From NCBI GenBank assembly GCA_030734395.1, contig JAUZTG010000020.1, positions 248,001 through 312,000 of the forward strand: 64,000 nucleotides of DNA, written 5' to 3'. This stretch comes from Sarocladium kiliense. Taxonomy: Eukaryota > Ascomycota > Sordariomycetes > Hypocreales > Sarocladiaceae. This document shows, piece by piece, positions 1 to 10,636 of this stretch. Positions within the stretch are counted from its first letter, which is position 1; each line of letters opens with the position of its first letter. The position numbers were made by a program, and so were the translations under genes. The notes beneath the pieces were generated by a model that had not been told where the DNA came from, ran no database searches, and worked only from the letters and a program-made list of their open reading frames with translations.

Positions 1-532
1 ACAGTCGCTGGATGGGCGTTGGGCGACTGTGCTGTGGCGGCGAGAGGGGGCACAAAGGGTTGTGATGAGGATGGTGATGGTGATTGATGGGGGGGCAAGA
101 TCGGAGTGTGGATGGAGGTGGTGGTCCAAGCTGCCAGAACGACCTCAGGGAGCTGGGGAGCAGCGTCAGTTCACTGGGCAAGGCAGGCAGTGAGCGAGGT
201 GTTGTTTCGGGGTGGGGGGCCCTCGATCGCTGAGATTAGAGCCAACGCCACCGCTAGCAACAATAACAGCTACTCGTAAGATTGCAGGGCACTGGATTGT
301 GACAGAAAACATTGGGTGCATTCTGCTTCATCGATGAACGGAATCTAGGTTTCCTGTTACTGACATGTGGTATTTTGCTACCTCAATTGATGGTGATCAT
401 CTGGGGAGAACTATCCAGGTGTATCTCTGCATCTCACGCGTCAGCGACCATTGCTGTCGAGTCCATCTGCTCGAAATGTGTATGCTTTGCTCCTACGTCT
501 CATGTCGTTGTTGTTCTATCCCTCTCCAAGGC
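1..532. other. Intergenic left edge
   Basis: I see no coding sequence here beyond the 3' end of EXO84, which stops at 533. The first 250 bases are G-rich with scattered GGTGATGG-type runs. The reading frames that continue into 312-838 lie antisense to the last EXO84 exon and are shadows of it. The stretch may hold the 3' flank of EXO84 or part of a gene outside the window. Confidence 0.5.
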
Positions 533-2655
533 TCAGCCCAGTCCGAGACCAACAGCAGCCTTTGGTGCAAGAGCACCATCTTCCACATTTCTGCCTACAA
601 GACTCGTGAAGTCCAGTCCAACCTCGCCCAAAAGCTTCGCATGCTCCTTCGCCCGGTCCATACACTGCGTCCAGACCTGCCCACCACGCTCCGTGCTGCT
701 CAGCTGCCGGGCCAGAATCACGTTGAAAGCTTCCACCTCCTCCTTGGCCCATTTGACGCACGCGCTCATCATTGGGGGAGGGAAGCATCCCTGGAAGCAC
801 TGAACCGTATTGTGAATGATCATAAAGTAAACAAATGACAGCTGCCAGATGTATAGGTGCAAGTCACCCTGGAAAACACATTGTCTGAACAACGGTGTTA
901 GTATCCTGTTCAACATCTTCAAGGAAATCAGACGTACCGAGATCTCTTGTGCACAATATCACTACGAGCAGCAAGATACGCCTCGCGGGCGCGGTCTTCA
1001 AACCCAAGTCTGGTCAGCCAGCTGACATTCTGCTTCGTCTTGGCCTTTTCGTTGTGGCTCGTCTCGAGCTGGCGGATGATCATGCCTGCCAGCTTCGTGC
1101 ACCTTTCCTCCACCTTAAAATTGATGAAGTCCTGCGCAACCGCATTGTTCTTCAGTCCTCGGGCAAGACCTTTCAGCTTCTCCACACGAGCCACGGCTGG
1201 CTCCAGCTTCTGGAGAGCCACATCAATGTCCAATTCGTCCATCTGGCTCTCCACCCATCTAAGGTTTTGCTGCTTGCCATCCACCTCGATCAGCATGTCT
1301 TTAATGTCTGACAGCGTCTCGAGGAGCTCGGTCTTCTGCAGCAGACCAGGATCCCTGGACGCGAAGTAGTTGATGGTCTCTTTGGCCTTGTTGTTGGCTT
1401 CCATCTCTGAGCGCAAGCCCTTCCGGAGCTCTTCTACCGCCCGTCGCACATTCAGCAGCAGGGCCTTCTTCTCGGGGTCATCGGGCTTCTCCGTGCGGTA
1501 GATGAATGATTCTAAACCGCCGCCACGTACCATGATGGCATCCGCGAGCTTGTTCCGCCCTCCACCCGACGTTTCTCCAGTTCCAGACATATCGACAACC
1601 TCGATGTCGAGCAGTGGCCAACACCTGTCAGCAACCAGTTTCGTCATCGGGCCTCGGCTCTCTCCAGGCGCGTCAGCCTTGCGCTTCTTGCGAGATGCGA
1701 TGAGAAGGTGGTCGTTAAGGAGGAAGATCTGCATGGCACGACGAGACTTGTACGTAGCGTTATCAAGCTCAATCCACGGGCCAGCATTCTGCACAACGTG
1801 CCTACCCGCTGAATTGGGGAGAAACTTTTGAGATCCTTCAACATTCTTGTAGAGCGCCTGCATCTGGGAGTTCCAAAGAGCGCTTCGGTCTGCCACGGAG
1901 CTTCGCTTGTCCCGCTTGCTAAGTCCTCCACCGACTGGTCCACCAAAGGTAGGCTGTTCCTCGCCCTTCGCCGATGCTGCCCTGAGGGCAGAGGTATTGG
2001 TCTTCAGGTCCGACATGAGGTTTCGCAACGCCCGCATCTCAGTCTTCAGCTTCTCGGCCTCTTTGCTGATCTTGATAAATTGAGTCCGATTCTGCAAGAG
2101 GTTCTGTTGCATGTCCTGCGCCGCCCGGGCTTTGAGTCCCTTCAGCGACTCTTCGAACTCGCGGATCTGGTCGTCCGTGGCATTCCCAAGTACCGCTGCG
2201 ACATATTGGTCGGGAAGGAGATTTGGATCACGCAAGGCCTTGATGTCGAGTACCGGTGCAGCCGCCTCCTCACGCGCGGTGGGCGGCCGGCGCTCACGTG
2301 TGGGAAGATTGTCGAAGGAGGGAAGGGCTGGGACGTCCGGTGGCTGTGTTGCATCGAAGTTGGCTGGAACATTGTTGAATCGCGTCGAGTAGCGACGCTT
2401 CACGAGGTCAGATGTCTAGATATCGTAGTCAGTACATCATTCTGCGTGAGCTTCTGCAGTTCGAGGCCGCACCTTTCCACCTGCAGCCGGCGGACGCGGA
2501 CGCGGCCGTGGTCCTGCATCCGTGGCACCAGCGGGCACCCGAACAGCGCCATCTTGGGCAATAGGCTTGGAGATCTGGCGAGGCGCGCTGATCTCCGGAC
2601 GACGCTTCTTCCTGGTGCCGCTGCGCAAGGAGATCTTGCTCCTTTCTTCAGACAT
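533..2655 (-). CDS. EXO84: Exocyst complex component Exo84
   Basis: Exo84 is a subunit of the octameric exocyst, which tethers secretory vesicles to the plasma membrane at sites of polarised growth. Three exons (2655-2473, 2415-938, 884-533) join in frame to 670 residues, normal for filamentous fungi. The short first exon carries the typical opening KKRRPEISAPRQIS, and the junction after GGK restores TSDLVKRRYSTRFN, a strongly conserved fungal Exo84 block. A coiled Vps51/Exo84-type segment follows at about residues 130-220, then a PH-like domain at about 260-375, then the Exo84 C-terminal helical region. The last junction gives KRSRQCVFQGDLHLYIWQLS and continues into SCFPPPMMSACVKWAKEE-like sequence. 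Introns are 57 and 53 bp. It diverges from TOM20 across 496 bp. Confidence 0.95.
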
Positions 2656-3151
2656 TTTGAGCTGGTCGGGACGCAAGACTAGTGAGCGAAGAAGCGCCTG
2701 GTGGCTCGCAGGTGTGCCTGAGACCAGCTGGCGGATGAGTGCATGTCTCGAGGGACGTCGTGTGGAGCTGGCTCTGAGACGACGACTGGTCAGTGACGGG
2801 AGCTCCCTTGGGGAACAACTGGGTCGTCGAGGTGAAGCCAAGCCACACTGTGGCCCGCATCCGACGTTCTGCCGTAGCGTCATGCCCAGTGTGGCTGACC
2901 CCTGCGCTACGACCAGGCTCCCAAAAATTTGGTGTCGAGGCGCGATCCGAAAGAGCTGGAATTGATCCGTCCTATAGCTTCCCGCTTGCCCAGCTCCAGA
3001 CTTTGACTTTGCGCATCATCCACAACAGCTTGCCAACCGCCCGTCCGGAACCTTCTCAGTGTTCTCTTCAGTCTCGTCTTTTGATGGGAACTTGTTGCTC
3101 CTGGCTACCCGGTCTGCTTCATTTCCGTCTCATTAATCACAGTTGCCCATC
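2656..3151. promoter_or_regulatory. Divergent EXO84/TOM20 intergenic region
   Basis: This 496 bp stretch separates the start codons of two divergent housekeeping genes and must hold both promoters and 5' leaders. Near the TOM20 side it is pyrimidine-rich, as expected of a fungal leader. I recognise no TATA box or named factor site. Confidence 0.5.
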
Positions 3152-3900
3152 ATGGTCAACACCTCTACTGTAGTGACGGCATCAGTCGCAAGCGCCGCTG
3201 TCGCTGTCGTTGGTACGTTGGCCAACGTTATATTCGGACTCGAGCGCCGCCAGAAGTCTAATGTTTTATCAATCTAGCATATGCCGCCTACTTCGATTAC
3301 CAGCGACGCAGCCATCCCGATTTCCGCCGCAACCTGAGGAGAAACGAGCGTCGCCAGGCGCGCGCCGAGAAGGAGGAGGCCGAGGCTTCCACCCGGAAGC
3401 AGCGTGATGCCATCAAGTCTCTGGTCGATGATGCCAAGGAGGAGGGTTTCCCCACTGGCGTCGAGGACCGTGAGGCCTTCTTCAACGAGCAAGTAATGGC
3501 TGGCGAGATGCTCGCACAGGATCGTACGTTTTCTTATATCGGCCGCTGCCCCTTTCAAGCACTGTCGTCGTGCGCTGCATAATGTGCCTTTGCTAACATC
3601 CCACGAACAGCTTCTAAAGCCGTTGAGTCTGCGCTTGCATTCTACAAGGGTCTCAAGGTGTACCCGGCGCCAGCTGATCTTATCAGGATCTACGACACTA
3701 CCGTCCCAAGAGTTCGTCTCTCCCTCGCACAGCCAGTACCAATGCGTCTGCTAACATTCTCCTCACAGAACATCCTAGACATCCTGGCCGAGATGGTTGC
3801 CTACGATTCTACCCTCGACATCCGACCGGCTCCTGCTGGGCAGGGTGCTGGCGCAGCTGGCATCAACCTTGGCGACATGCCCAGTGTCGGTCTTGACTAG
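3152..3900 (+). CDS. TOM20: Mitochondrial import receptor Tom20
   Basis: Tom20 is the outer-membrane receptor that recognises mitochondrial presequences and passes them to the TOM channel. Four exons (3152-3212, 3278-3523, 3611-3711, 3769-3900) give 179 residues, the usual fungal size. The protein has an N-terminal membrane anchor at about residues 7-27. A basic, glutamate-rich linker (YQRRSHPDFRRNLRRNERRQ) follows, then the receptor core with SKAVESALAFYKGLKVYP and NILDILAEMVAYD, and an acidic/glycine tail. All junctions restore conserved Tom20 sequence. The third intron (57 bp) starts with GTTCGT, holds CTAAC and has no in-frame stop, so an unspliced transcript would encode 19 extra residues. 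Confidence 0.95.
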
Positions 3901-4640
3901 ACGGCAATTCTCGATCTCTCCATCTCCTCTGCTCTCCAGTCGCAGTCACTATAACCATCGAATAGTCAAACGAGAGAGACGAAGGCCGCGTCGCCGAGAT
4001 ACGAACACGGTCTTCCCTTATAAGAGAGTGGCTGCTGGCCATCCTGTACCATATTGTAGCTCTTCCGATATGTCGGTCAAAGAGCTTAGTGTAAAACGAC
4101 GATCTCTAGGCATTGAAAACCAATCGAGGGGCCATGGGAACGGCAATGCGGGTAGCATATCCCTTGAATTATAATGGCTTTCACATACGTTTCCCCGTGG
4201 TTGCGATGTCGTAATCACACTCTTGACCATGTCGGCATGTAGGACCCTCACCAGTCAGACCCGACTGATTGGCTCATGTGGTCTTTGATCTGCGTAGCAA
4301 CTGCGGCCGTCTTCGCCATGGACGCCGCGGGCGAATGACCTTGTAACAGAATGGCTGCTGGCAATCTTATACCATATCACAGTTCTTCTGCCGTATTGAT
4401 CAACAAACTTGTTAGTGTAACACAGTAATCTTGTAGCATTGAGAATCACTTCAAGCGATATATGAGTAGAAATACGAAGAGTATATTCCCTGAATTGTAA
4501 TAGCTTCCAATGACCCTTCCTGATGAATGCGTCGTATCAATCACAGGTCTTACTGCTCCTGAACACGTGAGCAGTCGGGACATCACCAGACCCGATGAAT
4601 AGCTATTGGTGCTTCTTTGTTTTGTGTGGCAACTACTGCT
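3901..4640. other. Convergent TOM20/TYW1 intergenic region
   Basis: The region lies between two convergent genes and has no supported ORF. It is largely filled by two degenerate copies of a unit of about 323 bp, annotated separately. Confidence 0.6.
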
Positions 4641-4660
4641 TCATTCTGCACTGCACATCG
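4016..4660 (+). repeat. Degenerate tandem duplication, unit about 323 bp
   Basis: Two adjacent segments, about 4016-4338 and 4339-4660, align along their length. Shared landmarks in the same order are TGGCTGCTGG, TACCATAT, TTAGTGTAA, GCATTGA, CCTTGAATTATAAT versus CCTGAATTGTAAT, CACCAG with CAGACCCGA, and GCAACT. I judge identity at roughly two thirds, with many C/T and G/A differences. The second copy runs into the last codons of TYW1 (stop at 4641), so the duplicated block appears to include the 3' end of that gene. I recognise no transposon feature. Confidence 0.7.
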
Positions 4661-7093
4661 CACTTTGGGTGTCATCCCAGTCTGCCGGTCGTTCCCGAAT
4701 GACCTCAACTTCAATCTTCCGGCCCTTTCTGTCCACTCTATCATCCCTCGGATCAAAGCCTCCGTTGCCCCATAGAGCCCATTCCGGCGTTGGGGGTCCC
4801 ATGTAATCCTCTGGTGTCCAATCGCCATCAGGTCCCCGTTCCTCGAGGAGTTCGAAGAAGCGCTGGTAGTCGATGTGAGTGTGCCATTTGCCATCAACAA
4901 GGAATCGCTCACTGCCGAGTAAAATGCAGCAGCTGTGAGCATGCTCAGCAGCGATACCATACTTCAATCCCTTCGCCTTCAGCCGCTTCTCCAGAGCGCG
5001 AACGAAGTCGCAAACTTCCCAGTACCACGGCACGTTGGTCATGCGAAGGCCTGCATTGGATGATGTAGCTGTTCCACAGAAGGTCACGCCCTTAACTTCG
5101 ATGAAACAAGGGAGTCCTCGCTCAACAAGCTGGGCATATCCCTCAGCCTCATCCTCCACATTGAAACCCTTGACGAGAGTCAAACGGTAAACCGTACGAT
5201 GGCGGAACCTCTTCTCTCGCAAGATATCCAAGCATCTTTGAAACCTCTCCCAGAAGTCACGGTGCAGGGGCCGATCGATCTTCTTTAGGGAGTCGCGGTT
5301 CGACGCATCAATTGAGACGTAAAGTTGCGTCACGGCCTTAAGAGCCTGTAGCTCGTCAGGATGTTGCGCATTGCACACCAAGAATGAGGAGATGCGCTCT
5401 TTGTGCAGCATGCCGAGGAGCTCGTTGATGTGCGGGTAGAAGATCGGCTCGCCCACCAGTGACAGAGCGCAATGTCTGATTTGCATTGCCTCGCTGTATC
5501 TTTCTGCACGCACTCCAGGCATGCCGCGAAGCATCTTGATCTTCTGGTAATGGTTCACTTTGATACCCTCAAAGATCATGTCTGGTGGATCAACCTGCCA
5601 GCGCCATGTAGTGCCTACGGGGTTCGTGCCGTGACGCCAACAGAAGACGCACTTGTTGGAGCAAGACAGCGACGGCGTGGCCTCCATGCATCTATCACAC
5701 GGTCAGTTAAAGGCTTGATTGGCTAGTGAACTGAACAGGACTTACCGATGGCTATTGATACCGTATAGTGAGTATTTGTAGCAACTGCCTCTGCCACGAA
5801 GCGCTGACTTCGTCCAACGGCAGATCTTTACTCCTGAATGTGATCCCACGATCGCATAGCCTTGCTTAGTAAGTGCAGCATATGTCGGTGAGTCCTTGGC
5901 AACCATCTCCTTCGGTGCGGCGGGTAGTTGTTTGCGCTTCGGTTGCTTCGTTTTCGAGCCATAGTTGGTGAAATCAACGGCGAGAGGTGCCTTGCGGTCT
6001 GTGGTCCTAACCTCATCGGCGCCAGAGCGAATCAGCTTTCCCAAGTCCTCGACATCACCCAGGTCCTGAGTCTTTTTCGCTGGTGCTGGCGATTGGGCCT
6101 CTTCATCTTCAAAGATCACCTCGCCGTCGTCCTCTTCAATATCCTCATCGTCACTTTCGACAGCGGCACCACTGCCAGGAGCACCCTCTCCCAGGTTTCC
6201 AGTCCGCGCGGCATGTCCAAGCACTTCATGCACTCCCTTGGCCCATTCATCGAACCTCGTGGCAAAGTCCCCCTTCATGTCTCCCATTCCGACGGGGTAA
6301 GCTCGCTTTCGACCCGTCAGCTTGGCCATCCACTTGTCAAGCTCCTTCGCCTGGAAACAAAAGCCCTCAGCTTCCGTAGGCCATCCCTCGGTGTCGCCAA
6401 ACCCAAATACTGAATAGCCTAGCAGTCCAGACAACGATGAAGTATCGATTCGGAAATCATAGTGAGTTTCCTGTAGGTGTTGAAGGAAAGTATCATTGAT
6501 TGAATCAATATTGTAGCTCGGGAGGAGGAACAGGTAGAAGTGTCGTATAGGATCATCGGTCTTCGGTGTGGAAACAAAGTAGTCTTCGAATTCGACCTCC
6601 GTCAAGTCGCAGAGCTCGGGTTCCAGGAACTCACATCCTGTTTCCTTCGCCAAGATGGACTGAGCAGTGGACAGCTTTTGCAGGTATTCTTTCGCGATTG
6701 TTTCAGTCTTGGTGGTGATAGACGAGAAGAAGACCAAGACTTTGACGGGAGCAGTTGTATCAATAGCTTCCTGCTCGCCCGGTTGCTTCACCAACTTTCC
6801 CTTGATTCTCTTCGGTCCTGTCGCTTTGGACTTCTCGATCGAGGCCGTGGACGGTAAGCTTTTCGTAGAAACATCATTGGAACGGCTTGTTGCTGTCGAT
6901 GAGCGCGGAGAAGAATCCTCTGAAAGCCGGGCATACAGCTGGCCACCCAAGACAACGGCAGCGCATGCGACGACGATGAAGGTGCGATACTGGTGCCAGA
7001 GGCCAATCCAGCCTGGTCGAATTTGGTAAGTATGGATTGCAGGAGAAGAGCAGCAAGCTGACACGACTTACTATCATCAGAAGGCCCTGCCAT
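4641..7093 (-). CDS. TYW1: tRNA wybutosine synthase TYW1 (radical SAM)
   Basis: TYW1 builds the tricyclic base 4-demethylwyosine from 1-methylguanosine at position 37 of phenylalanine tRNA, using pyruvate and S-adenosylmethionine. Three exons (7093-7072, 7012-5746, 5691-4641) give 779 residues. A hydrophobic anchor lies at about residues 15-37, fitting the membrane location known for yeast Tyw1. A flavodoxin-like FMN domain starts near residue 97 (VKVLVFFSSITTKTETIA). The radical SAM domain carries the iron-sulfur motif CxxxCxxC at about residues 440-447 (SCSNKCVFCWRHGTNP). The junction before it restores YGINSHRCMEATPS, a conserved TYW1 block. The first exon is only 22 nt. Introns are 59 and 54 bp. 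Confidence 0.96.
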
Positions 7094-7531
7094 TTTTCGA
7101 TACTCTTTTGTTGAAGAGTTTCAGTGCTGGGTTGAAGTTGGAAAACGCAGCCTCGTCTCGTCGCAAGAAATGAAACTCCCAAGCTTTCATTGGGCGACAC
7201 TTTTTGGTCTCCCAACTTTTTGCCCCGCGAAACTCCAGGCGGGGCAACGCCACCTAGCTTACCCTGTATGGTGTGGGCTGCCCGATTGTTCGTAGGTTTC
7301 GGGTCCGCTCTAACAAACGAAGGTGATGAAAGGTGAATTCGCATGGTACCGCTTCATACGCATTGAATTCATGTATGTTGGAATCGATCTTTCAATATCG
7401 CTAAGCAAGGAGCTATCGTCATCGTTCACAGATCTGGTGTCGGGTGGTAGATTGTAGTCATATTAAACTATGGAAATACATGCTCAACTCAATTCCATCT
7501 GAATAAGTTGGGATACTGTTTAGAGCGTGAC
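7094..7531. other. TYW1 upstream / SSU1 downstream region
   Basis: This 438 bp stretch holds the TYW1 promoter and leader and the SSU1 3' flank. No coding sequence is supported. A perfect 7 bp inverted repeat (GCCCCGC, 10 nt spacer, GCGGGGC) lies at 7222-7245 and could form a short hairpin near the TYW1 leader; its role is unknown. Confidence 0.45.
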
Positions 7532-8950
7532 TCAAACCCTTCTATCAGACCCCGCTGCTTGGTTCTTCTCTCGAAGATCTTTAAGACAAGGCGCTTGGAA
7601 CATTTCGCCAGTGACCACCATCCGAAGAGTCCGACTAGCAACCGCGATCCAAAGCAATACGACAGATAGCGAGAGCATCTGTTCATGGACCGTCAGCTGA
7701 GTCTGCAATGAAGATACAAGAAGATGATACATACCGTGCATGAGATCTTGAAGAAGTCACTATCCAAGTTCTGTGCGAGTGCTCCGGTGCAGGTTGCCAA
7801 CACCCCCAGAGGAAAGGTGAAACCCCACCAGCCCATGTTGAAAGGGATATTCTTAGTTGTGATGATGCTGACCAAGGCAAACGATAACCAGACTAGGCCG
7901 AAACCCCAGAGAACGACACCCATGAAGATGCCGAGTACGTACAAAATCTCGCCCGCTTGGGATGCGCCACCAGCGAGCGCGCCAAACGCCCGTGTTTTTG
8001 GGACGATATCGAGGGCGACTTTGCCCAATTTCTGAATACCGAAGCCACCCTGTCCAAGAGGCCCAATAGGCAGGAAAACCGAGACGATGACCTCGCGTGG
8101 TGGCAGGGAGTGAACCGTAAGTCGATGGAAATACAAGGCGAGAACACAGGCAGAGAAAGACTCGCCAATGCCCCAGAGTACGTATGAAGCGATGAGAGTG
8201 GTGAAGGCGTGTGATTTGTTCGGGAGCACTTCAGCCACGATACCCCCAGTGGCAGCTGCAACAATGGTTGGGACAATGGGAAGAAGCAGAGCTGCGGTGA
8301 TGGTCTGTAGCCCTGGTCTATGGCGGTGCATGACGATGAAGGGCATGGTGATACATGTCGTGAGTGAGACCAAGGCATCAACCCACCAGAAAGCCCAAGA
8401 TAGGTAGATCATGCCAGAGCCCCAATCTTTACAGCAGAATACCATCATGTTGATGAGAGCTGTGACAGCCCTCGTCAGCTTCGTAAGACTTGCGCTTCGA
8501 AGACGGAAGAGAGCTTACTGGCAAACCCCATGGGCAGACACCCCAAGAACAAGGATTGACCGGGATGCGCAATCATGACTGACCAAATCTCAGGGTATAA
8601 AGTATACCGAGCGATGCTCATGCCGAGGAAAACAACAAAGAGTGCGATGTTGACGCAGAAGAAGATGTATGAGATGTATCGGATCCACACTGCGTTGTAA
8701 GGCAGTTCATGCAGCAGGATGGAAACAATGCCCGTGCCCATATTCACGGCAAACCATCTGTTCCGATATATTAGATCTAACAGATAACAGCCATACAGCC
8801 ATAGGTCACAACTCACGATGGAGTGAAGTTCCGGAGGATCCGCCGCCACCCGGTATTCTCTTTACACGGCAGTGCAGGCTCGGATGAGCAGGGTGTTGCA
8901 CTGCCATTGCTGCAAGGCGGCTCTTGTTCCGAAGTCGTCTTGGTTGCCAT
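7532..8950 (-). CDS. SSU1: Sulfite efflux pump (SSU1, TDT family)
   Basis: Ssu1-type proteins of the tellurite-resistance/dicarboxylate (TDT) family export sulfite across the plasma membrane. Four exons (8950-8817, 8757-8519, 8459-7735, 7678-7532) give 414 residues with about ten membrane segments. The signature WFAVNMGTGIVSILLHELPY is restored at the first junction, and WAFWWVD, PPREVIVSVFLPIGPLGQGG and MGWWGFTFPLGV follow. For the last intron I chose the acceptor ending at 7679 (56 bp intron, CTGAC branch site) over an earlier AG that would leave a 32 bp intron; the join then reads SCTMLSLSVVLLW. The divergent neighbour is cysteine dioxygenase, which makes the precursor of sulfite. This supports sulfite rather than malate as substrate. 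Confidence 0.93.
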
Positions 8951-9873
8951 CTCGTCACTCCTTAGACTGCACAAAGAATGGAAGGGCGGGCCGTTCAGCT
9001 GACTGAGCGCTTGCGCAACGGTGTCGTGACCTGTGTTTGGCTTTGCTTGTCAGCCGTTGCTCGGTGGGACAGCAGCGACAAAGAAAGTAGAGACAAGAGG
9101 CAGTTCGAAGAGAATGCTTGTATGAAGCGTGAGAGCTAAAGTGTACAAATTATATTTCATCTGATTATGACTCTCGCCTTTCCTAGTCATCCAAGCGAAT
9201 CTGATTGCGCAATCCCCACCGTTAGTTACAGTCAAAAGGCCTGACGGATTTTTTTTGAGGATCCCGCCGGCACCGGACCAGTCCCACCTTTCAAGGACCG
9301 GGCCCCACATAATCGGCGGCCAGAGGGACCTGAGGAACCGCTTGAAGAAAGTTTCCATTGCATTTTGACAGGACAAGAAATGCGATGAAATGCCCAATCT
9401 CAGCCCAAATTGTCCGAGACAGGTACGTAGATGAAGATGCGAAGATTCCGCTCGATATGATACCAGTTTCGCGAGCTTTCGCGATGTTCTCCTGGTTCCC
9501 GTGACCCCTCAAACAATGCGCTCAGCATGGCCACAACGGTTTAGCGTCCTGGCGCCCACCCAGACATTCTCTCGTAACCCGTAAGAAACCGGCGAGAACG
9601 GCACCCTTATCGCCCCTTTGTGTGAGGCCCTCAAGATGGTTCGGTGACATGCCAACCTGGCCCCACTGCTGTCAGGACAGCGACAGAGGAACACCCTCAA
9701 GGTTCGCTGAGGCCACATCAGCTGACCTGGTGACACCGCCCAGACCCAGCATCATCAAACCCCGCAGCGAATTGTCCCAGCATTGTCCAAACAACCCATT
9801 GAATCGCCGCCTGATTCGTATCCTTTGCAGTATAGAACCATTCGACATCTTTGACCAACAAGACACCTCCATC
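8951..9873. promoter_or_regulatory. Shared divergent SSU1/CDO promoter region
   Basis: These 923 bp separate the start codons of SSU1 (-) and cysteine dioxygenase (+) and probably carry shared control elements. Two direct copies of TTTCGCGA lie at 9467-9474 and 9477-9484, and a GATA-type TTATC is present near 9608. I found no perfect Cys3/MetR-like palindrome by eye. The cysteine dioxygenase frame stays open upstream of its usual start to an in-frame ATG at 9649. Confidence 0.55.
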
Positions 9874-10636
9874 ATGGCTACCACCGTAACAACCACGTCC
9901 GCCTCCATCGAGGCGCAGAAAACCCTTAGCGCCGTCCAACCCGACCGCTTCGACGAACTTGTTTGGGCCCTCAAGGACGTCCTTGGCCCATCATCGGGTT
10001 TGACTTGTGACGATATCAACGTCGAAGACTTGATGAAGCTCATGCAAGGGTACGATAGTGTCGGCGATGAGTGGAAACGGTACGCCTTTGGGGATAGCAG
10101 TCGAGGCTACACCAGGAACCTGGTCGACGAGGGGAATGGGAAGAGTAACCTCCTCGTCCTGGTCTGGAGTCCCAACAAGGGAAGCCCCATTCATGACCAC
10201 GGAAATGCACACTGCTGTAGGGAAATCCTCCCGCTCGCCGCCAGCGCTTACTGACGATGGGCGTGACAGTGATGAAGATCCTGCGTGGTACCCTCACCGA
10301 GACTCGCTATGAGTTCCCGGAGGAAGGGTCCGAGGAACAAAAAGAAATGAAAGTTATCTCAAAGAAGAGATACGAAGAGAACCAGGTGGCGTACATGGCC
10401 GACGAGCTTGGCCTTCACCGCATAACAAACGAGGGCAGCGACTTCGCCGTCTCATTGCATCGTGAGTACTCCTTGAAGAAGATGCCACTTCGCATCTTAT
10501 TGACCCTTGGCCAGTATACACACCCCCAAATGTTGCTCGTGAGGGATGCAACATCTTCGATGAGAAGACGGGCAGAAGCAGCCATGTGCCGGGATGCCAC
10601 TACTTCTCTGCATACGGTCGCTTGCTTAAGCAGTAG
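9874..10636 (+). CDS. CDO1: Cysteine dioxygenase
   Basis: The enzyme uses iron(II) and oxygen to turn cysteine into cysteine sulfinate, which is then transaminated and yields sulfite. Three exons (9874-10216, 10270-10461, 10515-10636) give 218 residues with 53 bp introns. The cupin iron ligands are visible: H107 and H109 in SPIHDHGNAHC, and H164 in LGLHRITNEG. C114 and Y180 (SLHLYTPP) sit where the Cys-Tyr thioether cofactor forms in mammalian CDO. The start at 9874 fits the family; an in-frame ATG at 9649 would add 75 residues of low-complexity sequence and is probably leader. SSU1 lies divergently next to it. Confidence 0.95.

Noticed and set aside
312..838. Two overlapping plus-strand frames at the left edge
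   Set aside because: Both lie antisense to the last exon of EXO84 and start without ATG.
7703..7734. 32 bp intron as the last intron of SSU1
   Set aside because: Too short for ascomycete splicing and gives a poor family match; the acceptor at 7679 gives a 56 bp intron and restores the expected last membrane helix.
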